64,000 nucleotides of DNA, taken from positions 62,001-126,000 of the forward strand of contig CANLDL010000004.1 in NCBI GenBank assembly GCA_947489425.1, written 5' to 3'. Positions 45,153-55,008 of this stretch are shown here, piece by piece. The number at the start of each line of letters is the position of its first letter. Position 1 is the first letter of the stretch. The notes beneath the pieces are model-generated. The model saw nothing but the letters and a program-made list of their open reading frames with translations, did not search any database and had not been told where the DNA came from. The DNA is from an uncultured Pseudomonadales bacterium (GTDB lineage Bacteria > Pseudomonadota > Gammaproteobacteria > Pseudomonadales > Cellvibrionaceae). The position numbers and the translations under genes are program-made.

Positions 45153-47984
45153 ATGCTTATGGATGAAGTCTTTATAGTTTTTGGGTTAGTGAGTTTGCTT
45201 GCTTTTATTGGCAGTATTCTTGGCTGGGTTGTGTTTTTTCAAATGCGCTCTTTACGTGACGATAATGAGCGATTACAAAAAGAAATCAACGCTCTCAAGC
45301 TCACAGTTTCTACACCCAATGAACCTTCTACAGCTAGTACATCTCGAGCTTTATCAACGACTCCAGCTGATTCAACGCCAGCTCCCCAATATTCAGATCC
45401 TCAAAAAGCTGAGTCTAATAAGGAGGTCGACTGGTATAAAGAGGCACAAGGTGGTGCACAGGATAAAACTGTAGAGCCTATTAAAACAGATGAAGACGAT
45501 ATTTCTTTAGAGATCTCACTCGATGGCATCGACAGTAAAGCAGAAGCTTTGAATGAATTATCAGGCTCTGGTCAGCTCAACGCTACTATAAAAGAGCCCG
45601 AAATTTCGTTTTTTGAAAAACTATTTAAGAGTGCCTCGACACATTGGATGATTTGGGTAGGTGGTGCGAGTATCGGTTTTGCTGGCATTTTCCTTGTTAA
45701 ATATTCAGTAGATAATAATTTATTAGGTCCTCAAGCAAGAATTCTACTCGCGCTATTAGTGGGTGTGTTATTTCATATCGGTGCTTATAAATTACATCGG
45801 CTTAAAGGTCCGCAGGATGCCTTCTCTGGTCTTGCCGGCGGCGCGAGCTTAATTTTATACTCTGCATTATTAGCGGCCCTTCATCTATATCAGTTACTCA
45901 GCCCTGGGTGGGTATTCGCGCTGTTACTTGCAGTCTCTATGGTGACAATGTTACTTGCACTAATGTACGGTCCAGTACTGGCTGCTATTGGTATCTTAGG
46001 CGCTTATCTTGTCCCTATTTTTGTGAGTACAGGAAGCAATAATGTTGTTGCTGCTCTAATGTATAGCTTTATTGTGACCATTTCTGCGCTATTGCTCATA
46101 CGTTATGTGTCCAGGCAGTGGCTATGGATTGGTACATTACTGGGCGCTGGCTTTTGGTGGTTAATATCATTTACATCGGCTTTTGCAGATGTCGCGAGAT
46201 TATTATATCTCGTTGGGCTAGCTTACATTGTAGTTGCAATTTATCAGTGGGATTGGCGACTGTTAGGCAGTCGAGACAAAAACCAAGTATCTAAGCAATT
46301 AAGTTTATGGCAATTATTTACAGGCCATTGTATAAAGGTTGATGGTGACGGTAGTCATAGTACACAAAAAAATAGTATCTATTTTGTTTTACTTATTGTG
46401 CTATTAGCATCGATTGCTTCTATTTGGGCAGTTGATTTATCGCTTAGTTTAAGTTGGTTAATTGTGTTGGTGCCGCTACTTATGCTTTGGCTATCATTTA
46501 ATCATCGAGGTTTCTTGCCGCTGGCCTGGCTAAGTTTGTTAAGTGTGATTAGTGGTATATTTTTGCAATCATTTTTTTATGAACGATTTGCTGTGTTACA
46601 AACGTGGTTGCTTAGTGAGCAACAAAGTAATTTACTTTTGTTATTTGCTTTAGCACTTATGTATAGCGCTACTGCCTACTTTGCTATAAAAACAAGCGAT
46701 CAAAAATTCTATTGGTCCTCCCTTGGTTTTATTGCGCCACTCGTCTTTTTAACGCTTGGTTTTGTATTGACTAATGGCATTGCAACTAGCTGGCAATGGG
46801 CATTAATAGCCAGCGTTATTGGTGCTGTTTATTTTAATATTTTATATCGCGCGCGTAAGGCAAACTTATCGCCCGAGATCCATGCGGTGTTAATTATTGC
46901 AGGCCATTTAGCATATAGTTTAGCTGTGGTAATGATTGTGCGCGAAGCGACTCTCACACTTGCCTTAGCGGTACAGGTAGTCTCGCTGGTGTGGGTTGAT
47001 CGATATTTCCGATTGCCGATACTGCCTTATTTGGTTAAAGCTATATTGGCGATTGTTATTTTTCGCTTAACCTTTAACCCTTGGTTATTAACTTATGCAA
47101 CCGATACACACTGGTCTTTATGGACTTATGGTGGCTCTCTAGCATGCTGTATTGGTGCAATTTATTTATTAAATAATCGCGATGATTTAATGCGTTGGCT
47201 GCAAGCCGTTGCATTACATTTGTTTGTATTGACTATTGTTGCCGAGACGCGTTACCAGTTATATAGCGGTGATATTTTTGTCGAACAGTATAGTTTTTTT
47301 GAAGCGGCTTTTTATACTGTTGTATTGGGGGTAACGGGCTTAGTTTATAAATTACGGGCACGCTTTGCGCAATCATTGTCGTGGTTTTATGAGCTTGCAG
47401 GTATTGTTTTATTGTTGATGTCTCTAGCAAATTATTCGCTATTTTTGCTGGCGCTAAAAAATCCATTATTTGTATCAGATACAGTAAGCTCGACGGTTAT
47501 CTGGAATATATTATTACTTGCTTATGGCGTACCGTGTTTAATTGCTGCCACAGCGCGGCTTTTAGATAACAATAAGCAATGGAGAAAAGTGACTGGTGTG
47601 ATTGCTGCATTAAGTACACTGATTTTTGTGTCAATTGAAGTACGCCATATTTGGCATGGGGAATTAGACGCTAGCCAAGATGTATTAGTGGGTGAGCTGT
47701 ACACGTATTCTATGGTGTGGTTGGCGCTGGCTATTATTGGTTCACTTATCAGTGTCCGTTATGCTAATCGCGATCTTTATCGTGCGAGCATGGTATTTTT
47801 GATGATTGTTGTTGGTAAAATATTTTTAATTGATACCGCAGGTTTGTCCAGTCTTTGGCGTGTGGCTTCTTTTCTTGGTTTGGGTTTGTCTCTATTGGGG
47901 CTGTCTTACTTTCATCAGAAGATGGGTGCAGAATTTACGGAGGAAGGGGCTAAAAATTCTGGAAATGGTGAAGCTGAAAACTAA
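45153..47984 (+). CDS. DUF2339 polytopic membrane protein
   Basis: The 943-residue product has one N-terminal helix, a low-complexity Ser/Thr/Pro cytosolic linker with a short coiled coil (MRSLRDDNERLQKEINALKL), then more than twenty transmembrane helices. FFEKLFKSASTHWMIWVGG and RFWKVFLIDTAGLSSLWR-like C-terminal sequence (KIFLIDTAGLSSLWRVASF) are hallmarks of DUF2339. The function is unknown, probably in the inner membrane envelope. An in-frame ATG at 45159 is an alternative start. It is monocistronic and convergent with the autotransporter. Confidence 0.88.
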   Translation: MLMDEVFIVFGLVSLLAFIGSILGWVVFFQMRSLRDDNERLQKEINALKLTVSTPNEPSTASTSRALSTTPADSTPAPQYSDPQKAESNKEVDWYKEAQGGAQDKTVEPIKTDEDDISLEISLDGIDSKAEALNELSGSGQLNATIKEPEISFFEKLFKSASTHWMIWVGGASIGFAGIFLVKYSVDNNLLGPQARILLALLVGVLFHIGAYKLHRLKGPQDAFSGLAGGASLILYSALLAALHLYQLLSPGWVFALLLAVSMVTMLLALMYGPVLAAIGILGAYLVPIFVSTGSNNVVAALMYSFIVTISALLLIRYVSRQWLWIGTLLGAGFWWLISFTSAFADVARLLYLVGLAYIVVAIYQWDWRLLGSRDKNQVSKQLSLWQLFTGHCIKVDGDGSHSTQKNSIYFVLLIVLLASIASIWAVDLSLSLSWLIVLVPLLMLWLSFNHRGFLPLAWLSLLSVISGIFLQSFFYERFAVLQTWLLSEQQSNLLLLFALALMYSATAYFAIKTSDQKFYWSSLGFIAPLVFLTLGFVLTNGIATSWQWALIASVIGAVYFNILYRARKANLSPEIHAVLIIAGHLAYSLAVVMIVREATLTLALAVQVVSLVWVDRYFRLPILPYLVKAILAIVIFRLTFNPWLLTYATDTHWSLWTYGGSLACCIGAIYLLNNRDDLMRWLQAVALHLFVLTIVAETRYQLYSGDIFVEQYSFFEAAFYTVVLGVTGLVYKLRARFAQSLSWFYELAGIVLLLMSLANYSLFLLALKNPLFVSDTVSSTVIWNILLLAYGVPCLIAATARLLDNNKQWRKVTGVIAALSTLIFVSIEVRHIWHGELDASQDVLVGELYTYSMVWLALAIIGSLISVRYANRDLYRASMVFLMIVVGKIFLIDTAGLSSLWRVASFLGLGLSLLGLSYFHQKMGAEFTEEGAKNSGNGEAEN

Positions 47985-48071
47985 ACCAATCATTAGTATC
48001 GTTGTAAAAAAGTGATACTAGCGATTGATGAAAATTACTTACCAATACTTCCTGAGTAAGAGGCTAGTTTT

Positions 48072-50039
48072 TTAAAACTTATAGCTTGCACGCAAATGGC
48101 CAGAGAATTCATTCTCGCCGCCACTGGCATCACGGTATTCGGTGTCGGCAATAAGGCTTAAACCATTGGCATCATAAATTTTTACACCTAAGCCAATAAA
48201 CCCACCTAATACACTGTCGTCATCACTGGTAGAAAATTCAAAGTCTGTACCGCCTAATGATGCATCGATGTCATCGGCATTATCAAAACGACCATCAAAC
48301 CCTAGGCGTAATTCAAACTCAGTTTTACCTTGGGTGATAACACCTGCCACTTGGATGCGAGTATGTAATGTTTGCACGTTGCGGCTATCAATAGAGAGGT
48401 TGGCTGAGCTTGTACCACTTTCGTTATAGTCATCAAAAAACGAAGCGGTATAGGTAAGTGTACCCGATGGGCGCAGCTCAAAATTCTTATTGATTTTATA
48501 GCCAGTGCTCACACTGACAGATGGACTGATGAATATATTATTAAAATCAGAGTCTGCGACCTCAACCCCGTTGAGGTTGTCGAGCACAGCGCGCTCATTA
48601 TCATAGTCTTCGTAGCCAAGAATAAAGTTAGTACTGAGTGTCAGCGAGCCCACATCAAAGTGGCCATATACGCCGCCAAAAAAGCTAAGCACATCGGTAT
48701 CAATAGATTGAGTGTCGGTTTCAATATTGCTTGAGCTCAATCCAAAGGCGAGACCAAGGCGTCCGATCTCTACATTTTGTTCATAGCCACCGACAAAACC
48801 GTAGTAGTCTTGCTCATAGGATAAGGTTGCGCCGTCACCATCGCGCTCTAGAGTTGAGCCGAAAATATCGCCCCATACCGTTGACTTGCCATTGCCTGAA
48901 GTATTGGTGTCAGCATTAATACGTTTGTTAATGCTTCTATGAATAGAGGTATTTAGTGTGCTGACGGCTTGCCCTAAAAAGGATTGCCCTGTGGGGTCAA
49001 CGGTCACTAATGTATTACCGGTAACGACAGCACCCCCAGAAACATTGCTCGCGATATTGATATTTTCGGTGTTTGCAAAGGTCACGACGCTTGATCTAGC
49101 ACTAAACTCTAAAAGGTTAACGGTATCGTTGCCTGCACCGAGGTCAACGCTTCCGATAATCTGTGAGCCTCCGCCTAGGTTTAGCGTTTGATCGCCAGTA
49201 CCACCAATAATCGCTTGTGTTGCTGCACCCGTGGCAGAAATTAGCCCATTGTTGGTAAAGGTATTTGTGGTAGTGCCTGCAAAATCAACGGCAATCCCGT
49301 TAGCACCTGTGGCCGAAATTGTTCCGCTATTGGTAAAAGTATTGGTATTTCCGCTATTAAAAGACAGTGCGGTTGCGTTATCTCCTGTGGCTGTGATTAT
49401 CCCGCTATTGGTGAAGGTATTATTATCTCCACCATTAAAGGAGAGCGCTGTTGCGTTATTGCCCGTCGCAGAGATAAGCCCACTATTGACGCCAGTGTTG
49501 TTATCTCCTCTAAAACGCACGGCAGTAGAGTTGGCATTAGTGCCACCATTAAGCACCGTTCCGCTATTATTAAAAGTAGAGGAGTCGCCTCCTAGATCAA
49601 AAGTCTCGCTGGTTCCACCCGTGGTATTAAGAGTACCTGTGTTAATAATGGTAAACCCAGATTGCAGACTATCTGCAAGAATCGCCTCGTTTGTATTAGT
49701 GGTAATCGTACCGTTATTGGTGACCGTTGAGCCAGGGCCATTGCCAATATCTACCCCACGACCTGTTGTAGAGGTAATGGTGCCGTTATTAGTGAGTGTT
49801 GACGCACCACCGCCCGTGATGCTGATCGTTGTTCCACCATTTTGTAATAAACCACCGGTTTCAATCAGGCCTGTGTTGCTAGTATTGAGTGTTTGATTCC
49901 CTGTTAATGTAGTGTTTTCAGGGATGGTGAAGCTTTGAGCCAGCGCCTTGTTAAGAGGGGCAATAAGTATGAGCAGTGCTAATATGGCGGTGCTGGTAAG
50001 GTTTTTTGGAGATAGTGATTTTACAAATGGGTACATCAT
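48072..50039 (-). CDS. autotransporter with repeat passenger domain
   Basis: The 655-residue product has a signal peptide (TSTAILALLILIAPLNKALAQ). The passenger is made of beta-helix strands with near-identical ~24-residue units (FTNSGTISATG, ATALSFNGG; nt ~49230-49490). The C-terminal ~290 residues form an autotransporter beta-barrel (GKSTVWGDIFGSTLERDG, YYGFVGGYEQ) ending in the outer-membrane signature ...LRASYKF. It presents its passenger on the cell surface; the ligand is unknown. Repeat units are likely to vary in number between strains. Confidence 0.92.
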   Translation of the reverse strand: MMYPFVKSLSPKNLTSTAILALLILIAPLNKALAQSFTIPENTTLTGNQTLNTSNTGLIETGGLLQNGGTTISITGGGASTLTNNGTITSTTGRGVDIGNGPGSTVTNNGTITTNTNEAILADSLQSGFTIINTGTLNTTGGTSETFDLGGDSSTFNNSGTVLNGGTNANSTAVRFRGDNNTGVNSGLISATGNNATALSFNGGDNNTFTNSGIITATGDNATALSFNSGNTNTFTNSGTISATGANGIAVDFAGTTTNTFTNNGLISATGAATQAIIGGTGDQTLNLGGGSQIIGSVDLGAGNDTVNLLEFSARSSVVTFANTENINIASNVSGGAVVTGNTLVTVDPTGQSFLGQAVSTLNTSIHRSINKRINADTNTSGNGKSTVWGDIFGSTLERDGDGATLSYEQDYYGFVGGYEQNVEIGRLGLAFGLSSSNIETDTQSIDTDVLSFFGGVYGHFDVGSLTLSTNFILGYEDYDNERAVLDNLNGVEVADSDFNNIFISPSVSVSTGYKINKNFELRPSGTLTYTASFFDDYNESGTSSANLSIDSRNVQTLHTRIQVAGVITQGKTEFELRLGFDGRFDNADDIDASLGGTDFEFSTSDDDSVLGGFIGLGVKIYDANGLSLIADTEYRDASGGENEFSGHLRASYKF

Positions 50040-50162
50040 AAGGCCAAACTCTTATTTATTATTATTTTATTACTGCACTCTTATGAGCCCTATCATATAG
50101 AAGTTTGGCTTATATAGATAATATAAAAAAGAGAGGGTAGAAGGGTGTTGATTAATGGTCGA

Positions 50163-50483
50163 TTAATATTGGGATTGGGGCAGATGAACAATAAGTCCTT
50201 CCATCTCTTCGGTGACTTTTAATTGGCAACTCAGCCGGCTGTTTGCTTCATGATTGTGCGAAGCTTCTAGCATAGCTGTTTCGGTACTTGATGGCTTGCC
50301 TGTTTTATCGAGCCATTTCTCATCAACGTGGCAATGGCAGGTGCCGCAGCTCATAACGCCGCCACATTCTCCTAATATGCCATCTATCATATTCTCGACG
50401 GCACCATTCATGACGCTATCGCCAACAGCAACATCCGCTTCGTACATATTGCCATCATCTGTGACATAAAAAATTAAAGGCAT
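50163..50483 (-). CDS. putidaredoxin-type 2Fe-2S ferredoxin
   Basis: The 106-residue product has cluster ligands GECGGVMSCGTCHCHV (C-x5-C-x2-C) plus a final Cys in SRLSCQLKV; the tail is VHLPQSQY. This is the adrenodoxin/putidaredoxin class that feeds cytochrome P450s or Rieske oxygenases. No P450 or ferredoxin reductase lies nearby, so the partner is unknown. It is divergent from the DUF1653 gene. Confidence 0.92.
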   Translation of the reverse strand: MPLIFYVTDDGNMYEADVAVGDSVMNGAVENMIDGILGECGGVMSCGTCHCHVDEKWLDKTGKPSSTETAMLEASHNHEANSRLSCQLKVTEEMEGLIVHLPQSQY

Positions 50484-50561
50484 AAATAGGGTTCTCCTGA
50501 CTAAGCGGTTAGAATAGCGAGATTATTAGCGTTAATAAAGTAGAAGTAAAATAGAGAGGAT

Positions 50562-50786
50562 ATGATGAGTGAGGCAATTGCTAAGGGGCGTTACCGACAT
50601 TATAAAGGGCAAGAGTATGAAGTGTTTAGTACAGCAAGGCATAGCGAAACAGAAGAGCTATTAGTGGTGTATAGATGCTTATATGGTGATTATTCTTGGT
50701 GGGTACGGCCTTTTACTATGTTTACTGAAACCATTGAAATAGAGGGTAAAACGATCCCAAGGTTTGAATATATAAGTGATAAGTAA
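50562..50786 (+). CDS. DUF1653-family protein
   Basis: The 74-residue single-domain protein contains KGRYRHYKGQEYEVFSTARH, LLVVYRCLYGDYSWWVRPFTMF and EIEGKTIPRFEYI, matching the DUF1653 SH3-like barrel along its whole length. The function is unknown. An AGAGAGGA ribosome site precedes the ATG. It is followed 32 bp later by tadA and is probably co-transcribed. Confidence 0.88.
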   Translation: MMSEAIAKGRYRHYKGQEYEVFSTARHSETEELLVVYRCLYGDYSWWVRPFTMFTETIEIEGKTIPRFEYISDK

Positions 50787-50818
50787 TGAAGGAAAGCTAC
50801 TTGCTGTAGTACAAGATT

Positions 50819-51295
50819 ATGTTTGATGATACGTATTGGATGAATGAGGCGATTGCCTTGGCAAAAAAGGCAGCATTGGAAAATGAGGTTCCTGTAGGTG
50901 CGATTGTTGTGCTTGATAATCAAGTAATTGGCAGAGGCTTTAATCGGCCAATATCAGCTTGTGATCCCACCGCTCATGCCGAAATTATTGCACTACGTGA
51001 TGCGGCAAAAACAATTAATAATTACCGTTTAGTAAAAGCTAGCCTTTATGTCACTTTAGAGCCATGTACTATGTGCGCAGGTGCCATTGTACATAGTCGT
51101 ATAGCGCGTTTAATTTACGGTGCAAGCGAGCCTAAAGCAGGTGTTATTCACAGCCAGAAAGAGCTATTAAAGGAGCCCTATTTTAATCACAAGATAGAGG
51201 TGCACTCGGGGGTTTGTGAAGATGAATGCAGCAGTATTATTAGTCGTTTTTTTGCAAAAAGGCGTGAACAAATAAAGTTAAAAAAGAAAACTTAA
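50819..51295 (+). CDS. tadA: tRNA-specific adenosine deaminase
   Basis: The 158-residue product has the zinc site HAEIIALRDA (His, catalytic Glu) and PCTMCAGAI (two Cys). GAIVVLDNQVIGRGFNRPI and a C-terminal helix fit TadA. It converts A34 to inosine in tRNA-Arg(ACG), the tRNA encoded at 33298 in this window. Size is typical. It converges with mltF. Confidence 0.94.
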   Translation: MFDDTYWMNEAIALAKKAALENEVPVGAIVVLDNQVIGRGFNRPISACDPTAHAEIIALRDAAKTINNYRLVKASLYVTLEPCTMCAGAIVHSRIARLIYGASEPKAGVIHSQKELLKEPYFNHKIEVHSGVCEDECSSIISRFFAKRREQIKLKKKT

Positions 51296-51303
51296 TTGTT
51301 CTT

Positions 51304-52797
51304 TTACAATTGTGGATTAATTGGGTGACTATTTTCTGACAAGCTGGAAACCGTAACGGGCTCGGCGGGCTTTTCTGATTCCGAGGCCAAACGGCGTTGT
51401 TGCGATTCGTGATGCCACACTAAAATTTCATGGTAGTTACGAATTCTTTCTACGTACTGAACCGGCTCCCAGCCACGAGCATAACCATGCTTAGTGTTTT
51501 TGTAGTATTTCTTTTTACTTAGCAAAGGTAAACGTTTTTTAACATGAGTCCATATGTCAGGGTTGCCGCCTTGTGCTTCAGTAATTTTACGTGCGTCTTC
51601 TAGGTGTCCATAACCAACATTATAAGCAGCGAGCGCCATCCATAGGCGGTCTGGGCTTTTAATGCGATCAGGTAACCGCTTAACCTGCTGCGTAAAGTAT
51701 TTAGCCCCGCCATGTATGCTTTGTTTTGGATCCAATCTATTTTTAACACCCAACGCTTTAGCTGTTCTCTGAGTTAACATCATGAGGCCACGGACACCTG
51801 TATAAGAGCGTGCTTTTGCATTCCAGTGTGATTCTTGATAGCTAATTGCAGCAATAAATAACCAATCGAGCTCAAATTCGGCTGCGGATGCTTTAAAGTA
51901 GTCTTCCCATTTAGGAAGTCTTTTATCAATATGTTTCGAAAAGGTTAGTGCACCGCCTTCGTCGAGCCGTTGATTGTTAAAATATTTATCGCTGAGCTTT
52001 TGTAATTCACCGCTATTACGGTATTGCACTAAGAAATTATTAGCCGCTTTATACAGGCTATCATCTTTTGATTTAGGAAAAGCCCATGCGATGTTTTTTT
52101 CGTCATGCAAGTCAAAGGCACGACGAGCCTTTGGGTATATGTTTCTATTAACGGTAAAAAAGGTCGAGTCGACAATAGTTACATCAGCACGCCCACTATG
52201 AACGTTTTCTAGTAAATCTAGCGGTTCTACTTCGTCCAATTCTCTCCAGCGTAATTCTGGAAAAGTTTCTTTAAGTGAGCGTAAAGACTCCGCATGGGAG
52301 CTATTGGCGATAACGACGATATCCAAATTGAGCAAGTCATCGATAGTTCTCGGACGTTTACTGCCACGACGATAGATAATATGTTGTTTGACTTGCATGT
52401 AGGGAACAGAAAAACTGAGCGACTTTTTACGCTCAGGTGTGATGCTGAGATTATTTGCCGCAAAATGCCCTTGCTGCCGCTTTACTGAAGATAACAAGTC
52501 GCTGAGATTGGGTTGATCTTTAATCGTTAGAGCAACACCTAAGTGGTTTGCAAAGGCCTCTGTTAATTCGTACTCAAAGCCGGTGTAACCAAAAGGGCCT
52601 TCGTAATAAGTAATAGGACCATTACTAGATAGTATCGAGAGGGAGCCATTGCTAATAACGCGATCGAGTACCGTTGGAATACTACTACTGCTCATCAGAA
52701 AAGGGCTAATACAAAGCAATAAAGCACCCAATAGGTAAAGCGGTCTAAGCTTACACCTTATCGAGATATTGACTTGTAAATCCTTTTTCTCACTCAT
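51304..52797 (-). CDS. mltF: membrane-bound lytic transglycosylase F
   Basis: The 497-residue product has an N-terminal signal/anchor (LLGALLLCISPFLM) and a solute-binding family-3 regulatory domain (YYEGPFGYTGFEYELTEAF). A C-terminal SLT domain has the catalytic Glu in ISYQESHWNAKARSYTGVRG and the GLMMLTQRTAKALGV and AAYNVGYGH motifs. It cleaves peptidoglycan glycosidic bonds non-hydrolytically at the outer membrane. There is no clear lipobox Cys, consistent with MltF. The minus-strand promoter lies in 52798-52900. Confidence 0.92.
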   Translation of the reverse strand: MSEKKDLQVNISIRCKLRPLYLLGALLLCISPFLMSSSSIPTVLDRVISNGSLSILSSNGPITYYEGPFGYTGFEYELTEAFANHLGVALTIKDQPNLSDLLSSVKRQQGHFAANNLSITPERKKSLSFSVPYMQVKQHIIYRRGSKRPRTIDDLLNLDIVVIANSSHAESLRSLKETFPELRWRELDEVEPLDLLENVHSGRADVTIVDSTFFTVNRNIYPKARRAFDLHDEKNIAWAFPKSKDDSLYKAANNFLVQYRNSGELQKLSDKYFNNQRLDEGGALTFSKHIDKRLPKWEDYFKASAAEFELDWLFIAAISYQESHWNAKARSYTGVRGLMMLTQRTAKALGVKNRLDPKQSIHGGAKYFTQQVKRLPDRIKSPDRLWMALAAYNVGYGHLEDARKITEAQGGNPDIWTHVKKRLPLLSKKKYYKNTKHGYARGWEPVQYVERIRNYHEILVWHHESQQRRLASESEKPAEPVTVSSLSENSHPINPQL

Positions 52798-53195
52798 TTT
52801 ATTGGCTATTTATCCTCTTTAAGCAAAGATCCGGCTAAATTATAAACAATTTGTGGGCCTATTATACCTTAGCTAGGCGTAGCCCATGATTAAATTCAGC
52901 TATAGCGCCCTTATAATTTAATCAGAAATAGGGGTAATATGTTTTATTTAAAATATAGTCTTGTACTATTAAAGTCTCTTGAAGTATGTAAGTGCTTGCT
53001 TACTTTTTCGCTTAAAAATGACAATTGTAGTTATAATTCTCGTTTAGGGCTAATTATGTGTTAAAAATGCTTATATTGAGATTAATAATAGAGAGTAGTT
53101 GATAGATTTTTACTATTTGGCCTTGTTGATTGTTTTTTAGCCTTTGCTTAAGCAGGATAATCTAATAGGGTGACGGGCTGGTAAAATGGCATTTG

Positions 53196-53283
53196 TTCTT
53201 TAGTCACTATAGTGCCGATTATGGCTTACTGAGTACGATTTTAGTGAGTTTTTATCAATTATTTTTGAGCAGTGACTAAAGAA
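53196..53283. promoter_or_regulatory. spaced 13-bp inverted repeat upstream of the gamma-glutamyltransferase gene
   Basis: TTCTTTAGTCACT (53196-53208) and AGTGACTAAAGAA (53271-53283) are perfect complements separated by 62 bp. They lie 45 bp before the start of the next gene. The rest of the 530-bp gap (52798-53328) is AT-rich with no convincing gene. The arms could be paired operator half-sites or a long hairpin in the leader. Confidence 0.4.
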
Positions 53284-53328
53284 TATTATTGTAATAATAA
53301 ATTCCATTATTAAGGGCACAAAGTAATT

Positions 53329-54912
53329 ATGTTAAAAACAGTATATTCAACGTCAGGCATGATGGTTGCCCCGCATCATTTAGCATCTCAGGCTGGACGG
53401 GATGTTTTAGCTGAGGGTGGCAGTGCTGTTGAGGCTATGGTTGCGGCAGCTGCTGCTATTGCTGTTGTATATCCTCATATGAATTCTATTGGTGGCGATG
53501 GCTTTTGGCTCATACATAAGCCAGGAGAAAAACCTATTGCTATTGATGCCTGCGGTTGTGCTGCAAAGTCAGCGACACGAGCGGCCTACGCAGGCTACGG
53601 TGCAATCCCAGAAAGAGGCCCGCTAGCGGCGTTAACTACAGCAGGCACTATTGGTGGCTGGAAAAAAGCATTAGAGATAACCTCAGCTCAAAAACCCTTA
53701 CCATTATCTCGCTTACTGGCGCCTGCTATTGCTCATGCTAAAAATGGTATTGTTGTGACTCAAAGCCAAGCACAATTAACCTCGGATAAATATAGCCAGT
53801 TAGTAAATGTTCCCGGGTTTACCGAGACATTTTTACTCGATGGAGCTATGCCTAAAGCAGGTGATGTGCTTTATCAAAAAACTCTCGCTAATACATTAGA
53901 GCAACTTGTACGAGCAGGTTTGGATGATTTTTACCGAGGTGAACTGGGCGCAGCAATGGGAGGCGAATTGCAAGCATTGGGTAGCTTATTGTCAGTAGAG
54001 GATTTACGTAACTACCATGCACAGCAAGTAGATCCTTTGTCAGTGGCTGTGAAAGGCGCAAAGATTTTTAATTTGCCGCCGCCAACCCAAGGTTTGGCTT
54101 CACTAATGATTTTAGGGGTATTTGATAAGCTTAATATTAATTCTAGTGATGATATTGCTTATGTTCACCATTTAGTTGAATCTACTAAGCGCGCTTTTAG
54201 GGTGAGAGATAGAGTAGTGACTGATCCGAATCGAGTGCCAGAAAATCTAGAAGCATTACTGGAGACAAGGTATCTTGAGAATTTAGCTGCAGAAATTGAT
54301 TCAAATAAAGCATTGCCTTGGCCCGATGAAGGTAAACCGGGGGACACAATTTGGATGGGTTGTATTGACAAGCAAGGTGTTGCTGTTAGTTTTATACAAA
54401 GCATTTATTGGGAGTTTGGTTCTGGTGTTGTGCTAAAAGATACTGGTGTTAACTGGCAAAATAGAGGGATAAGCTTTTCTTTAGATTCAAACTCTCTGCA
54501 GTTTTTAGAGCCTGGGCGTAAGCCTTTCCATACGCTTAACCCAGCTTTAGCGCTATTCGATGATGGCCGTACCATGAGCTACGGCACCATGGGTGGAGAA
54601 GGGCAACCGCAAACCCAAGCGGCTGTTTTTAGTCGCTATGCAATGTTTAATCAATCTATTCAGCAAGCCGTTACGGCGCCACGTTGGTTGTTAGGGCGTA
54701 CATGGGGTGATACGAGTACAAGCCTAAAATTAGAAAACCGTTTTACACCGCAGCTAATTGAGCAACTAAGGCAGCTTGGCCATAATGTTGAGGTATTGGA
54801 TGAAGATTTTAGCGATACTATGGGCCATGCTGGGGCTATTGTATTAAGGCCTGACGGTGTTTATGAGGGCGCTGCCGACCCTCGTAGCGATGGCTGTGTG
54901 GCGGCGCTTTAG
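53329..54912 (+). CDS. gamma-glutamyltransferase-family Ntn hydrolase (HpxW-like)
   Basis: The 527-residue product contains GMMVAPHHLASQAGRDVLAE, GGSAVEAMVAAAAAIAVVYP and NSIGGDGFWLI, followed by PPPTQGLASLMIL. The autocleavage Thr is in PGDTIWMGCIDKQGVAVSF, and the C-terminal glycine-rich loop is YGTMGGEGQPQTQ. It has no signal peptide, so it is cytosolic, like the oxamate amidohydrolase HpxW branch and unlike periplasmic Ggt. The substrate is unknown, with no purine-degradation neighbours. Confidence 0.85.
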   Translation: MLKTVYSTSGMMVAPHHLASQAGRDVLAEGGSAVEAMVAAAAAIAVVYPHMNSIGGDGFWLIHKPGEKPIAIDACGCAAKSATRAAYAGYGAIPERGPLAALTTAGTIGGWKKALEITSAQKPLPLSRLLAPAIAHAKNGIVVTQSQAQLTSDKYSQLVNVPGFTETFLLDGAMPKAGDVLYQKTLANTLEQLVRAGLDDFYRGELGAAMGGELQALGSLLSVEDLRNYHAQQVDPLSVAVKGAKIFNLPPPTQGLASLMILGVFDKLNINSSDDIAYVHHLVESTKRAFRVRDRVVTDPNRVPENLEALLETRYLENLAAEIDSNKALPWPDEGKPGDTIWMGCIDKQGVAVSFIQSIYWEFGSGVVLKDTGVNWQNRGISFSLDSNSLQFLEPGRKPFHTLNPALALFDDGRTMSYGTMGGEGQPQTQAAVFSRYAMFNQSIQQAVTAPRWLLGRTWGDTSTSLKLENRFTPQLIEQLRQLGHNVEVLDEDFSDTMGHAGAIVLRPDGVYEGAADPRSDGCVAAL

Positions 54913-54964
54913 TATTTGCCCGAGTGCTGTTTGCCGCCAATTAAAAGTATTTATTGACTTTAAT

Positions 54965-54991
54965 GTATGTCATTGTTTGTCGATGACATAC
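54965..54991. terminator. hairpin between convergent genes
   Basis: GTATGTCAT and ATGACATAC form a perfect nine-bp stem around TGTTTGTCG. It lies between the stop of the glutamyltransferase-family gene and that of the DUF3592 gene. There is no strong T-run, so termination strength is uncertain. Confidence 0.45.
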
Positions 54992-55008
54992 TACTAAAGC
55001 TCTGCTGT

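Noticed and set aside
47990..48040. TAGTATC/GATACTA inverted repeat between the DUF2339 and autotransporter genes as a terminator
   Set aside because: Seven pairs with a long A-rich loop and no U-run; too weak to call.
49231..49896. Plus-strand frame of 221 codons rich in Val/Pro/Leu
   Set aside because: It is the reverse shadow of the autotransporter repeats; its periodicity comes from the repeat units on the minus strand.
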